DNA of 55,638 bases from Clostridium sp. Its GTDB lineage: Bacteria; Bacillota; Clostridia; Clostridiales; Clostridiaceae. The notes under the pieces are model-generated. The model was not told the origin of the DNA, did no database searches, and saw only the letters and a list, made by a program, of their open reading frames with translations. Position 1 is the stretch's first letter. The number at the start of each line of letters is the position of its first letter. Shown here in pieces: positions 1 to 9,114 of this stretch. The stretch lies in contig NZ_JAUNLM010000010.1 in NCBI RefSeq assembly GCF_030532265.1, forward strand, positions 1-55,638, read 5' to 3'. Both the position numbers and the translations under genes were made by a program.

Positions 1-183
1 AATAATAAATCAAATTGAATATTTATTTAAAAAAGTAATATGAGTGTTGAAAGACTAATTTTTAATAAATATAATAGTATTTAAATATCTTTGTTATGGA
101 TAAGTAAAGTATATAATTTATAGAAATAATAACCTATTAAAATTTAAAAAATATTATATATAATTTATTCAAATTTCAATAAG

Positions 184-199
184 TGTGATAAATATCACG
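184..199. promoter_or_regulatory. CRP/FNR-family operator-like palindrome upstream of the molybdenum operon
   Basis: The sequence TGTGATAAATATCACG has the form TGTGA-N6-TCACg. Its core GTGAT-N4-ATCAC (185-198) is a perfect inverted repeat. It lies about 75 bp before the first start codon, and a -10-like TATAAC is at 227-232, so an activator bound here would sit near -47. The layout fits a CRP/FNR-type activator such as clostridial HcpR, which is known to control nitrogen-oxide metabolism. The assignment to a particular regulator is inference. The rest of positions 1-272 is AT-rich with no gene visible. Confidence 0.5.
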
Positions 200-272
200 T
201 TATAAAAGAAAAATGAATGTTAAAATTATAACAACTAAAAGTAGTTAGGACTTTAAAAGGAGATGTTTTTTT

Positions 273-2348
273 ATGGATGTTAAACAATCAGTATGTAATT
301 ATTGCTCTACTGGATGCAATCTTAATTTTAATATAGAAAATGATAAAATAGTTAAAATAATGGGAAAAAAAGGTTACCCTGTTAATGATGGAATGGCTTG
401 TATAAAAGGACTTAATCTAGATAAGCAACTTACTATGTATGGACAGCAAAGACTTCCTCTTCTTAGAGGTGAAGATGGAAAAATGCATGAAATATCATGG
501 GAAGAAGCATTTGAAGTTTTTGCTAAAAAAATGACAGAGATTCAAAATAAATATGGTAAAGAAAGTGCCGCTTTTATAAGTACAGGACAGCTTCCTATGG
601 AAGAAATGGCTATATTAGGATACGTAGGAAGAGGGCTTATGGGAATGCATGGAGATGGAAATACAAGACTTTGTATGGCTACATCAGTTGTTGCATATAA
701 GCAAAGCTTTGGATTTGACGCACCACCATACACATTAGAAGATTTAGAACTTTCAGATACACTTATATTTATAGGGGCAAATCCAGCTGTTGCTCATCCA
801 ATATTATGGGGAAGAATAAGAAAAAATAAAGATGCTAAGAAGATTGTTATAGATCCAAGAAAATCAGAAACTGTAAAGGGATGTGATGATTGGTATCCAA
901 TAAAACCAAAAACTGATTTAAGATTTTTATATACATTAGCTAATGTTTTAATAGAAAAAGGATATATAGATGAAGAATATATAGAAAAATATACAGAGGA
1001 CTTTGAAGGATTCAAAGAACACGTTAAAAAGTATAAATTAGATAATATTTATGAAACTACAGGAATTTCAAAGGAAAGAGTATTAGAGCTTGCAGAAACA
1101 ATACATAACGGTAAAAAGGTTTCAATTTGGTGGACTATGGGAGTAAATCAAGGTTATGAAGCTGTAAGAACTGCTCAGGCTATAATAAATATTTGTGTAA
1201 TGACAGGTAATATAGGAAGGGAAGGAACAGGTCCTAATTCAATTACAGGTCAATGTAATGCTATGGGGTCAAGATTATTTAGTAATACAACTTGTATTTA
1301 TGGCGGAAGAGATTATGCTAATGAAGAAGATAGAAAATTTATAACAAAAGTTATGGGAATAAAAGATGAGCATATACCTAAAAAACCAACTATGGCATAT
1401 CCAGAAATAATACAAGGAGCATTAGATGGAAATATAAAAGCACTTTGGATAGTTTCAACAAATCCAGCTGATTCATGGATAGATAACAAAAAATTTAAAG
1501 AAGCTGCAGAAAAAATTGATTTTTTAGTTGTTCAAGATTTATACTCAGACACTGATACAGCTAAATTATGTGATCTTTTCTTACCTGCTATACCAGGAAT
1601 CAAGAAAAATGGTACATATATTAATACTGAACGTAGAATGTCAGCATTAGTTCCTATGCTTTCAAGAGGTGAAAAAGAGCTTACTGATTTTGAAATTATA
1701 AGGGGAATAGGAAAAGCTTTAGGAAAAGAAGAAGAATTAAAGCTTTGGAAAACTCCAAGAGATGTATTTGAACTTCTAAAAAAATCTACTGAAGGTATGC
1801 CATGTGATATTACTGGAGTAGAATATGATATGGTTAGAGAAGGGAACGGAGTACAATGGCCTTTTAAAAAGGGAGATAAGTTAGAGAAAGACCAAAGAAG
1901 ACTTTTTGAAGATGGAATTTATTATAGACCTAATGGAAAAATGAAATTTATGTATGAAGATATAATGGAAAATAATGAAAAGCAAACAGAACAATTTCCT
2001 TATATTTTTAATACAGGAAGAGGGACTGTAGGACAATGGCATACTCAAACAAGAACTAGGGAAATTCCTATGGTTACAAAAATGGTTTCAGAAAAAGCTT
2101 ATATTGAAATTAGTTCAGAAATAGCGAAAGAGCATGATGTTAAAGATGGAGATATAATAGAAGTTACATCATCAAATGGAGAAACTGTAAGAGTAATTGC
2201 TAAAATAAATGATGGCTTATTAAAAGATGAGATGTATGGACCTATGCATTATATAGAAATTAATATGTTAACAAAAGGAAAATATGACACATATTCAAGA
2301 GAGCCATCATATAAATATGTAACATGTAATTTAAAGAAAATAGATTAA
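273..2348 (+). CDS. Molybdopterin oxidoreductase, Nas/Nap-type nitrate reductase catalytic subunit
   Basis: This 691-residue protein is a complete bis-MGD oxidoreductase. An N-terminal 4Fe-4S motif is formed by Cys8, Cys11, Cys15 and Cys43. The segment RLCMATSVVAYKQSFG places Cys134 where Nas/Nap nitrate reductases carry the molybdenum-ligating Cys. The C-terminal MGD-binding domain carries NTGRGTVGQWHTQTRT. The length matches cytoplasmic assimilatory-type enzymes. There is no twin-arginine signal and no selenocysteine codon, which argues against periplasmic NapA and against a Sec formate dehydrogenase. It heads an operon of cofactor-synthesis genes, which supports a Mo role. The ribosome binding site AAAAGGAG supports the ATG at 273. 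No electron-transfer subunit is seen next to it. Substrate nitrate is inferred. Confidence 0.85.
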   Translation: MDVKQSVCNYCSTGCNLNFNIENDKIVKIMGKKGYPVNDGMACIKGLNLDKQLTMYGQQRLPLLRGEDGKMHEISWEEAFEVFAKKMTEIQNKYGKESAAFISTGQLPMEEMAILGYVGRGLMGMHGDGNTRLCMATSVVAYKQSFGFDAPPYTLEDLELSDTLIFIGANPAVAHPILWGRIRKNKDAKKIVIDPRKSETVKGCDDWYPIKPKTDLRFLYTLANVLIEKGYIDEEYIEKYTEDFEGFKEHVKKYKLDNIYETTGISKERVLELAETIHNGKKVSIWWTMGVNQGYEAVRTAQAIINICVMTGNIGREGTGPNSITGQCNAMGSRLFSNTTCIYGGRDYANEEDRKFITKVMGIKDEHIPKKPTMAYPEIIQGALDGNIKALWIVSTNPADSWIDNKKFKEAAEKIDFLVVQDLYSDTDTAKLCDLFLPAIPGIKKNGTYINTERRMSALVPMLSRGEKELTDFEIIRGIGKALGKEEELKLWKTPRDVFELLKKSTEGMPCDITGVEYDMVREGNGVQWPFKKGDKLEKDQRRLFEDGIYYRPNGKMKFMYEDIMENNEKQTEQFPYIFNTGRGTVGQWHTQTRTREIPMVTKMVSEKAYIEISSEIAKEHDVKDGDIIEVTSSNGETVRVIAKINDGLLKDEMYGPMHYIEINMLTKGKYDTYSREPSYKYVTCNLKKID

Positions 2349-2354
2349 TTAAAT

Positions 2355-2383
2355 AATGCTCATTCTTTTAAAGAGTGGGCATT
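2355..2383 (+). other. Intra-operon stem-loop between the oxidoreductase gene and moeA
   Basis: AATGCTCATTCTTT pairs with AAAGAGTGGGCATT, a stem of up to 14 bp including G-U pairs. No T-run follows, and a ribosome binding site comes 12 bases later, so it looks more like an mRNA processing, stability or partial-attenuation element than a full terminator. Confidence 0.5.
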
Positions 2384-2405
2384 AATGTTTTAAGGAGGGT
2401 TATTT

Positions 2406-3599
2406 TTGATAAGTTTAGAGGAAGCTAAAAAATTAATTTTAGGAAAAGTGAAAAGTTTAGGTTCAGAAGAAGTTAATATTGAAGATTCTGTAGGAAGAAT
2501 TTTATATGAAGATATATATTCTCCTATAAATAACCCACCATTTCCAAGATCTCCTTTAGATGGATATGCCATTAGAAGCGAGGATACAAAAGGTGCAACG
2601 AGAGAAAATCCTATTAATTTAAAAGTAATAGATAAAATATATGCAGGGTATGTATCAGATAAAATAGTAAAACAAAATGAAGCTATAAGAATAATGACAG
2701 GGGCACCAATTCCAGAAGGAGCAGATACGATAATAAGACAAGAAGATACTGATGAAGGAGTAGAATTTGTTAAGATATATACTGCACTTAATGAATATGA
2801 TAATTACTGTTATGAAGGTGAAGATTTTAAAGAAGGAACAGAATTGTTAAAAAGAGGAAAACTTATAACTTCATCAGAGGTTATAGCTCTTGCCTCAATT
2901 GGATTTAATAAGGTTAAAGTTTATAAAAAAGCAATAGTTGGAATAATAAATACTGGTGATGAAATCCAAAATCCTGGAACAAAATTAAAAAGTGGAAAAA
3001 TTTATAATAGTAATGGATACTTTTTAAAAGCAAGACTTTCAGAATTGGGTTTTGAAAGTATTTTGTATAATTTAATTTGTGATGAGGATGAGGAAATAAT
3101 AAAAGCTATAAAGTACTTAGAAGATAAATGTGACATTATAATTTCAACTGGTGGAGTATCAGTTGGTGAAAAAGATAGAGTTATGATAAGTGCTGAGAAA
3201 GCAGGATATAATATATTATTTTGGAAAGTTGATATAAAGCCAGGTTCACCAATGTTTGCTGCATTTAAAGAAGACAAATTATATATAGGATTATCAGGTA
3301 CTCCAGTGGCATCAGCAACGACGTTTGAATTAACATGTAGAGATGCTTTATCAAAAATGTACAATACAGATAGTTTATGTATCAAAAAGAGAATAGGAAT
3401 ATTAATGGACAATTACACTAAATTATCAAATAAAAGAAGATTTTTAAGAGTTTATATTGATAATGAAAATAAAGTTTTTATAAATAATGTATATCAAACT
3501 CCAGGGCAAGTTCACACTATGATAAACAGTAATGCAATACTTGAAATTCCAAAAATGAAAGAACTAAAAAAAGGTGAGAAGGTAGAGGTATTAATTTAA
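2406..3599 (+). CDS. moeA: Molybdopterin molybdenumtransferase MoeA
   Basis: The 397-residue protein inserts molybdate into adenylylated molybdopterin. Family landmarks are PPFPRSPLDGYAI near residue 43, where MoeA has its conserved PxxxxSxMDGYA stretch, RIMTGAPIPEGADTIIRQED near 97-116, and the MogA-like fold motif STGGVSVGEKD near 248. The length is normal. The start is a TTG (2406), supported by AGGAGGG at 2394-2400; no nearer ATG fits. It follows the oxidoreductase gene across a stem-loop and precedes mobA by 2 bases, so co-expression is likely. A second MoeA-like gene lies further down the operon. Confidence 0.92.
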   Translation: MISLEEAKKLILGKVKSLGSEEVNIEDSVGRILYEDIYSPINNPPFPRSPLDGYAIRSEDTKGATRENPINLKVIDKIYAGYVSDKIVKQNEAIRIMTGAPIPEGADTIIRQEDTDEGVEFVKIYTALNEYDNYCYEGEDFKEGTELLKRGKLITSSEVIALASIGFNKVKVYKKAIVGIINTGDEIQNPGTKLKSGKIYNSNGYFLKARLSELGFESILYNLICDEDEEIIKAIKYLEDKCDIIISTGGVSVGEKDRVMISAEKAGYNILFWKVDIKPGSPMFAAFKEDKLYIGLSGTPVASATTFELTCRDALSKMYNTDSLCIKKRIGILMDNYTKLSNKRRFLRVYIDNENKVFINNVYQTPGQVHTMINSNAILEIPKMKELKKGEKVEVLI

Positions 3600-3601
3600 A
3601 T

Positions 3602-4177
3602 ATGATAAATAAGTCTGTAATAATATTATCAGGTGGTAAAAATAGCAGAATGAACTATAAGACAAAAGCTTTTTTGAAGATAGATGGCATAAGGTTTATA
3701 GATAAAATTTTTTTAGAAACATCAGACTTTGAAGAAAAAATTTTATCTTGTAATGATATTAATCTTTATGAAGAATTTAAAAATCAAGCTTTATTAGTTA
3801 AAGATGAATTTAAAGATATAGGTCCAATGGGAGGTATATATTCATGTCTTAAAAAAAGCAACTTTGAATCTTCTTTGGTGGTTGCAAGTGACATGCCTTT
3901 TTTAAATAAAGATTTTTTGAATTATATTTCAAGTTATAAATTCAATGAGGATGCTTTAATACCAGTAGTAAATGGAAAAATAAATCCTCTTTGTGGAATA
4001 TATAAAAAAAGTATTTTAAAAATTATAGAGTCAATGATTTTTAAAAAAGATTATAAGCTTAAAAATTTATTAGAAAAAATTAGTACAAAATATATTGAAT
4101 GTAATGAAATAAACAATTTTATAAATGTAAATACAGAGGTTGAGTATAATGAGTTGTGCAAAAGAAAATTTAAATAA
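3602..4177 (+). CDS. mobA: Molybdenum cofactor guanylyltransferase MobA
   Basis: The 191-residue nucleotidyltransferase attaches GMP to molybdopterin to make MGD, the form used by the oxidoreductase heading the operon. It starts with IILSGGKNSRMN, a variant of the MobA nucleotide-binding signature, and has Lys residues in KTKAFLKIDG. The motifs GPMGGIYSCL and VASDMPFLN near 81 and 96 match the sugar-nucleotide-transferase fold, with the Asp that binds metal. ATG at 3602 begins 2 bases after the moeA stop, which implies translational coupling. Its 3' end overlaps mobB. Confidence 0.88.
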   Translation: MINKSVIILSGGKNSRMNYKTKAFLKIDGIRFIDKIFLETSDFEEKILSCNDINLYEEFKNQALLVKDEFKDIGPMGGIYSCLKKSNFESSLVVASDMPFLNKDFLNYISSYKFNEDALIPVVNGKINPLCGIYKKSILKIIESMIFKKDYKLKNLLEKISTKYIECNEINNFINVNTEVEYNELCKRKFK

Positions 4178-4685
4178 GAGTCCTTTTGTTGTAAATATTG
4201 TAGGAGAAAGGTCTAATGTTGGTAAAACTACATTAATTGAAGGGCTTATAAAAGAATTGGTAAAAAGAGGTTATAAAGTTGGAACTATAAAACATGATAT
4301 ACATGGATTTGATATAGATAAAGAAGGAAAAGATACGTATAAACATAGAGTTGCTGGAGCATCAACTGTAATAATATCATCAAAAAACAGAATGGCAATG
4401 ATAAAGGAAGTTAATGAGGAAGAAAAATTAGAAAATTTAATAAAACTGTTAAATGATAAAGATTTTATTATTGTAGAAGGTTATAAAAAAAGTAATTTAA
4501 AGAAAATTGAAGTATTTAGGAAAGGAGTAAGTAGTAGAATTATAACGCCAAATGATAAATTAATATGTGTAGCAACGGATATTCCACTTAATTTAAATAA
4601 AATAAAAGAAATTAAGTATAACGATTACAAAATGTTAATAGACTTATTGGAAAATTTAAAATATAATCAAATAGAGAGGAGTTGA
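4149..4685 (+). CDS. mobB: Molybdopterin-guanine dinucleotide biosynthesis adaptor MobB
   Basis: A GTP-binding protein of about 178 residues that assists MobA. The P-loop GERSNVGKTTL is close to the N-terminus, followed by GTIKHDIHGFDID, typical of MobB, and FIIVEGYKKSNLKKIEVFR. The ATG at 4149 is preferred because AGAGGT at 4135-4140 is correctly spaced. An in-frame TTG at 4140 overlaps that site. The gene overlaps the end of mobA by 29 bases, so the two are probably translationally coupled. Confidence 0.88.
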   Translation: MSCAKENLNKSPFVVNIVGERSNVGKTTLIEGLIKELVKRGYKVGTIKHDIHGFDIDKEGKDTYKHRVAGASTVIISSKNRMAMIKEVNEEEKLENLIKLLNDKDFIIVEGYKKSNLKKIEVFRKGVSSRIITPNDKLICVATDIPLNLNKIKEIKYNDYKMLIDLLENLKYNQIERS

Positions 4686-4690
4686 TAGAT

Positions 4691-5182
4691 ATGTATACTT
4701 TGGGAATAATAACCAGCAGTGACAAAGGCTCGAAAGGGCAAAGGGAAGACAAAAGTGGAGAAGTAATAAAGAAAATATCTGAATCTAAAGGCTTTAAATT
4801 AGAAAGATATACAATACTTCCAGACGAAAGAATTAAGCTATCAGAAGAAATGAAGTATATGGCAGATGAGCTTAATTTAGATTTAATACTTACAACCGGT
4901 GGTACAGGCTTTAGTGAGAGAGACATAACACCAGAAGCTACTAAGGATGTAATAGAAAAGGAAGCTTTAGGTATAGCAGAAGCTATAAGAAATTATAGTT
5001 TTACTATAACAAAAAGAGCTATGCTTTCAAGAGGAACAGCAGGAATTAGAAAAAGAACATTAATAGTTAATATGCCTGGAAGTCCTAAGGCATGTGAGGA
5101 AATCTTAGATTACATATTAGAGGACTTAAAACATGGATTGGACATAATGAAAGGAAGTGCTTCAGAATGCGCAAGAAAATAA
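4691..5182 (+). CDS. mog: Molybdopterin adenylyltransferase, MogA/MoaB family
   Basis: The protein (163 residues) activates molybdopterin by adenylylation before MoeA adds molybdenum. The conserved TTGGTGFSERDITPEAT is the MogA/MoaB substrate-binding loop, and NMPGSPKACEE matches the second family motif. GGAG at 4678-4681 supports the ATG at 4691; an in-frame TTG at 4682 is too close to that site. It sits between mobB and modA, with the modA start inside its 3' end. Whether it is better called MogA or MoaB cannot be decided from motifs alone; the operon has no other copy. Confidence 0.85.
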   Translation: MYTLGIITSSDKGSKGQREDKSGEVIKKISESKGFKLERYTILPDERIKLSEEMKYMADELNLDLILTTGGTGFSERDITPEATKDVIEKEALGIAEAIRNYSFTITKRAMLSRGTAGIRKRTLIVNMPGSPKACEEILDYILEDLKHGLDIMKGSASECARK

Positions 5183-5952
5183 TTAGTGCATTTTTAATAT
5201 CATGTTTATTTGTAACTACATTACTTGTTGGATGTGCTAGTAAAGATGATAGTAAAAAGGCAGAAGGAAAAGAGTTAACAGTAAGTATAGCAGCTAGTCT
5301 TAAAAAACCTATGGAAGATATAGCTAAGAAATTTAATGAAGAAACAGGAATTAAAATAACTTATAATACAGGTGGATCAGGTACATTAAAGAAACAAATA
5401 TCAGAAGGTGCTAATGTTGATTTATTCTTTTCAGCAAATACTAAGTATATGGATGAATTAATAAATGAAAAATTAGTAAATAAAGATGATACATATAACT
5501 TTTTAACAAATTCATTAGTTTTAATAGAAAATAACGATATGAAAAAAGATATAAAATCATTAAATGATTTAAAAGATACTAAAGGAAAAATTGCAATAGG
5601 TGATTTAAAAACAGTACCAGCAGGTCAATATGCAAAACAAACATTAGATAATTTAAAATTATGGGATTCATTAAAAGATAGATTCGTATATGCTAAAAGT
5701 GTATCAAATGTTGTAAGTTATGTTGAAAATGGAGATGTAGATTATGGATTTGTTTATAAAACAGATGCAAAAGATATTAAGGGTATTAATATAGCTTATG
5801 AAATACCAAATAAATATCACAAGGAAATCCAATATTCTTTATGTGTATTAAAAGATAGTAAAAATGCTGAAGAAAGCAAGAAATTTGTTGAATTCTTAAA
5901 AGGTGATGAATCTAAAAAAGTATTTAAGGAATATGGATTTGGAGTAGAATAA
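5167..5952 (+). CDS. modA: Molybdate ABC transporter substrate-binding lipoprotein ModA
   Basis: This 261-residue lipoprotein captures molybdate outside the membrane. The signal peptide ends in the lipobox LVGC, so Cys23 should be lipidated. The mature protein starts with LTVSIAASLKKPMEDIAKKF, and GSGTLKKQISEGANVDLFFSA and VVSYVENGDVDYGFVYKTD match the two oxyanion-binding regions of ModA. The start ATG overlaps the stop region of the upstream gene by 16 bases, with AAAGGAAG upstream. modB follows after one base. Confidence 0.92.
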   Translation: MRKKIISAFLISCLFVTTLLVGCASKDDSKKAEGKELTVSIAASLKKPMEDIAKKFNEETGIKITYNTGGSGTLKKQISEGANVDLFFSANTKYMDELINEKLVNKDDTYNFLTNSLVLIENNDMKKDIKSLNDLKDTKGKIAIGDLKTVPAGQYAKQTLDNLKLWDSLKDRFVYAKSVSNVVSYVENGDVDYGFVYKTDAKDIKGINIAYEIPNKYHKEIQYSLCVLKDSKNAEESKKFVEFLKGDESKKVFKEYGFGVE

Positions 5953-5953
5953 T

Positions 5954-6610
5954 ATGTTAATAAATGCTTTTATTATATCATTTAAAGTAGTTGTAATTGC
6001 AGTTATTATAAGTTTAATTTTATCAATAGTTGGAGCATACATTTTAATTGAAAAAAAAATAAAGCTTAAACATATTATAGAAACAATAATACTATTTCCT
6101 ATGTTTTTGCCACCATCTGCAATTGGTTATTTAATACTTATATCTTTAGGTAAAAGAGGTTTTATAGGAGAATTTCTTTTGAATAACTTTAATATAACAA
6201 TAATATTTACTTGGATTGCAGCTGTAGTAGCAGGAGTTGTTGTTTCTATGCCTATAATGTATCAGAGTATAAAGGCGCAATTAATAGGAATAGATGAAGA
6301 TATAAAAAATGCAGCAAAAGAAATGGGAGCAAGAGATAGAGTAGTATTTAGAAAAATAAGTTTACCATTATGTAAAAAAGGAATATTTACAGGAATAATA
6401 TTAAGTATAGCTAGAGTTTTTGGGGAATTTGGAGCAACAATACTTGTAGCAGGGAACATACCAGGTAAAACTCAAACAGTTCCAATGGCTATGTATTACG
6501 CTATAGAAAATAATGATGACAGAACTTCCAAGATTATACTAATAGCAATTGTTATTATTTCAGTGACATTAACTTTTTTATATAATAAAATACTTAAGAG
6601 AATAGCATAA
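5954..6610 (+). CDS. modB: Molybdate ABC transporter permease ModB
   Basis: A 218-residue inner-membrane permease with about five hydrophobic segments. The coupling loop, around EMGARDRVVFRKISLPLCKK, is the EAA motif that docks the ATPase ModC, and RVFGEFGATILVAGNIPG is strongly typical of ModB. It begins one base after the modA stop. No modC follows; the next gene encodes a MoeA-like protein. The transporter therefore needs an ATPase encoded elsewhere or a shared one. Confidence 0.92.
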   Translation: MLINAFIISFKVVVIAVIISLILSIVGAYILIEKKIKLKHIIETIILFPMFLPPSAIGYLILISLGKRGFIGEFLLNNFNITIIFTWIAAVVAGVVVSMPIMYQSIKAQLIGIDEDIKNAAKEMGARDRVVFRKISLPLCKKGIFTGIILSIARVFGEFGATILVAGNIPGKTQTVPMAMYYAIENNDDRTSKIILIAIVIISVTLTFLYNKILKRIA

Positions 6611-6624
6611 GGGGGTAAATAGAA

Positions 6625-7644
6625 ATGAAAAGTGTAAGAGTACAAGATGCAGTAGGTATGGTATTATGCCATGATATAACAAAAATAGTTCCAGGAGAAT
6701 TTAAGGGGAGAGCTTTTAAAAAAGGTCATATAATCAAAGAAGAAGATATAAAGGAATTATTATCAATAGGGAAAGAGCATATATATGTTTGGGAAAATCA
6801 AGATGGTATGCTTCATGAAAATGATGCAGCTATAAGACTTAAAAACTTAGTTTGTGGAGAAGGATTAGAATTTGGAGAAATAAAAGAAGGAAAAATAAGC
6901 TTTATGGCTTCAAAGGACGGTCTTTTAAAAATAAACAAGGAAAAACTTTTAGAGCTTAATATGTTAGGAGAAATAATAGTTGCAACTATACAGAACAATA
7001 CTCCTGTAAAAAAAGGAGAATTAGTTGGATCTACAAGGGTAATTCCTTTAGTAATAGATGAGAAAAAAATAATAGAAGCTGAAAATTTAATAAATGAAAA
7101 AATTATAGAAGTTATTGATATAAAACCTAAAAAAGTACATATGATAACTACAGGAAGTGAAGTTTATCATGGAAGAATTAAAGATGCCTTCGGACCTGCA
7201 GTTAGAAAAAAATTAGAATATTATGGATGTTTATTAGAAAATCAAGTTATACTACCGGATAACAAAGAAATGATTGTTTCTGAAATAAAGAAAGCATTAG
7301 AAAGTGGAGCAGAAATGATAGTATGTACAGGTGGTATGTCAGTGGATCCTGATGACGTTACTCCAACAGCAATAAAAGAATGTGGAGCTAACCTTATAAC
7401 ATATGGAGCACCAGTTTTACCAGGAGCAATGTTTTTATTAGCATATAGTGGTGATGTTCCAATAGTAGGCCTTCCAGGATGCGTTATGTATTGTAAGAGA
7501 ACAATTTTTGATTTAGTTCTTCCAAGAATATTAAGTAATGAGAAGCTAAATCTTAGAGATATTGCTTTATATGGACATGGAGGTTTATGTTTAAGCTGTG
7601 AAGTTTGTACATTCCCTCATTGTTCATTTGGAAAAGGAGAATAA
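6625..7644 (+). CDS. MoeA-like molybdopterin-binding protein with cysteine-rich C-terminus
   Basis: A 339-residue protein whose C-terminal half carries the MoaB/Mog-type molybdopterin-binding fold: [32 protein letters not shown] and [10 protein letters not shown]. It lacks the usual MoeA N-terminal PxxxxSxMDGYA motif, so it is a distinct clostridial-type paralogue, not a second standard MoeA. The last 18 residues contain Cys322, Cys325, Cys328 and Cys333, a CxxCxxC-x4-C arrangement able to bind metal. It lies between modB and moaC, where modC would often be. A role in cofactor handling or molybdate sensing is inference. Confidence 0.75.
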   Translation: MKSVRVQDAVGMVLCHDITKIVPGEFKGRAFKKGHIIKEEDIKELLSIGKEHIYVWENQDGMLHENDAAIRLKNLVCGEGLEFGEIKEGKISFMASKDGLLKINKEKLLELNMLGEIIVATIQNNTPVKKGELVGSTRVIPLVIDEKKIIEAENLINEKIIEVIDIKPKKVHMITTGSEVYHGRIKDAFGPAVRKKLEYYGCLLENQVILPDNKEMIVSEIKKALESGAEMIVCTGGMSVDPDDVTPTAIKECGANLITYGAPVLPGAMFLLAYSGDVPIVGLPGCVMYCKRTIFDLVLPRILSNEKLNLRDIALYGHGGLCLSCEVCTFPHCSFGKGE

Positions 7645-7645
7645 A

Positions 7646-8122
7646 ATGAATGATAAGTTAACACATTTTGATAATAAAGGAAATGCAATTATGGTTGATG
7701 TAGCTCTTAAGAATAAAACAGAAAGAGTTGCTATAGCTACGGGAAAAGTTAAAACAAGTAAAGAAATAATAAATAGAATAAAAGAGGGTACAATAGGAAA
7801 AGGTGATGTTTTAGCTGTTGCAAGAGTAGCAGGAATTATGGCAATAAAGAAAACATCAGATTTAATTCCAATGTGCCATCCAATAATGATAGATGGATGT
7901 AGTATAGATTTTGATATAGATGAAGAAAATTCAGAAATAATAATAAATTCTAAAGTTAAAATTGTTGACAAAACAGGAGTTGAAATGGAAGCATTAACTG
8001 GTGTTTCAGTTGCTGCACTTACTATATATGATATGTGTAAAGCCGTAGATAAAAGAATGGAAATAGGCGAAATACATTTAGTTAAGAAAACTGGTGGAAA
8101 AAGTGGAGAATTTAATTTTTAA
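7646..8122 (+). CDS. moaC: Cyclic pyranopterin monophosphate synthase MoaC
   Basis: With MoaA, this protein (158 residues) carries out the first step of molybdopterin synthesis from GTP. The motif [12 protein letters not shown] holds the conserved MCHP, and [20 protein letters not shown] and KAVDKRM are family signatures with catalytic Lys and Asp. The ATG at 7646 follows AAAAGGAG. An upstream in-frame extension into the previous gene is not needed. It ends 17 bases before moaA. Confidence 0.94.
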   Translation: MNDKLTHFDNKGNAIMVDVALKNKTERVAIATGKVKTSKEIINRIKEGTIGKGDVLAVARVAGIMAIKKTSDLIPMCHPIMIDGCSIDFDIDEENSEIIINSKVKIVDKTGVEMEALTGVSVAALTIYDMCKAVDKRMEIGEIHLVKKTGGKSGEFNF

Positions 8123-8139
8123 AGCTTTGAGGTGGTAGT

Positions 8140-9111
8140 GTGTTAGATAGATTTGGAAGAAATGTAGACTACCTTAGAATTTCTATTACTGATAAGTGTA
8201 ATTTAAGATGCCTATATTGTATGCCAGAGAAAGGAAATACTTTTTGTAGTGATGAAAAAAAACTTTCTAATGATGAAATACAAAGAATAGTTAACTTATC
8301 TTCTAAGCTTGGTATTAGAAAAGTAAGACTTACAGGAGGAGAACCTCTTGTTATGGACGGGGTAGTAGATCTAATAAAAAACATAGATTTAATTGACGGA
8401 ATAGAAGAAATAGCAATAACTACAAATGGAATATTGCTAGATGATAAAATTGAAGCTTTATCGAAGTGTGGTCTTAAAAAAGTAAATATAAGTCTTGATA
8501 CTTTAAATAAAGATAAATATTTTAAGATTACAAGAGGTGGAAACTTAAGTAAAGTTTTATCAGCTATAGACAAGGGGATAAAGCTTGGAATTAAGATTAA
8601 ACTTAATACAGTTATAGTTGAAGGTATTAATGATGATGAAATATTGGATTTAATAGATTTAACAAAAAAAATTCCGGTTGATGTTAGATTTATTGAACTT
8701 ATGCCAATTGGAGAAGGTAAGAAATTTAAAGGATTATCTAATGAGAATATATTAAAATTCATAACAGAAAGTAATATTGAATTTGAGGAAATTAAAAGAA
8801 ATTCTCATGACGGACCGGCAGAATATATAAAACTTAAAGGGGCTTTAGGACGAGTTGGATTTATAAGTGCAATGAGTAATTGTTTCTGTAAAGATTGCAA
8901 TAGAATGAGAATTACAACTGATGGATATTTAAAGCAATGTTTAAATTGGAAAAGTGAAATAAATTTAAAATCTATAATAAAATCAGGAGCAAATGATGAA
9001 GAGATAAAGAATATAATAGAAAAAGCTATATATAATAAGCCAGAAAAATATCTTTTCAAAAGTGTTGATGAAAACAAAGAAATAAAATTTATGAATGAAA
9101 TAGGAGGCTAA
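8140..9111 (+). CDS. moaA: GTP 3',8-cyclase MoaA
   Basis: A radical SAM enzyme of 323 residues that converts GTP to 3',8-cyclo-GTP. The radical SAM cluster is Cys20, Cys24 and Cys27 (CNLRCLYC). The second 4Fe-4S cluster, which binds substrate, is Cys250, Cys253 and Cys267. The C-terminus ends in the Gly-Gly pair required by MoaA. Translation starts at a GTG (8140) preceded by GAGGTGG. It lies between moaC and the MOSC gene in the same operon. Confidence 0.95.
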   Translation: MLDRFGRNVDYLRISITDKCNLRCLYCMPEKGNTFCSDEKKLSNDEIQRIVNLSSKLGIRKVRLTGGEPLVMDGVVDLIKNIDLIDGIEEIAITTNGILLDDKIEALSKCGLKKVNISLDTLNKDKYFKITRGGNLSKVLSAIDKGIKLGIKIKLNTVIVEGINDDEILDLIDLTKKIPVDVRFIELMPIGEGKKFKGLSNENILKFITESNIEFEEIKRNSHDGPAEYIKLKGALGRVGFISAMSNCFCKDCNRMRITTDGYLKQCLNWKSEINLKSIIKSGANDEEIKNIIEKAIYNKPEKYLFKSVDENKEIKFMNEIGG

Positions 9112-9114
9112 TTC

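Noticed and set aside
1..272. Coding sequence at the left edge
   Set aside because: Stop codons are frequent in all frames and no ribosome binding site plus start is seen before 273.
273..2348. Formate dehydrogenase
   Set aside because: There is no in-frame TGA selenocysteine codon, and the active-site region RLCMATSVV is of the Nas/Nap nitrate reductase type.
2355..2383. Terminator ending the oxidoreductase transcript
   Set aside because: No T-run follows and the ribosome binding site of moeA comes at once; the genes form one functional set.
7624..8762. Long open frames on the minus strand inside moaC and moaA
   Set aside because: They are antisense to strongly conserved genes, have no ribosome binding sites and translate to low-complexity Ser/Ile-rich sequence.
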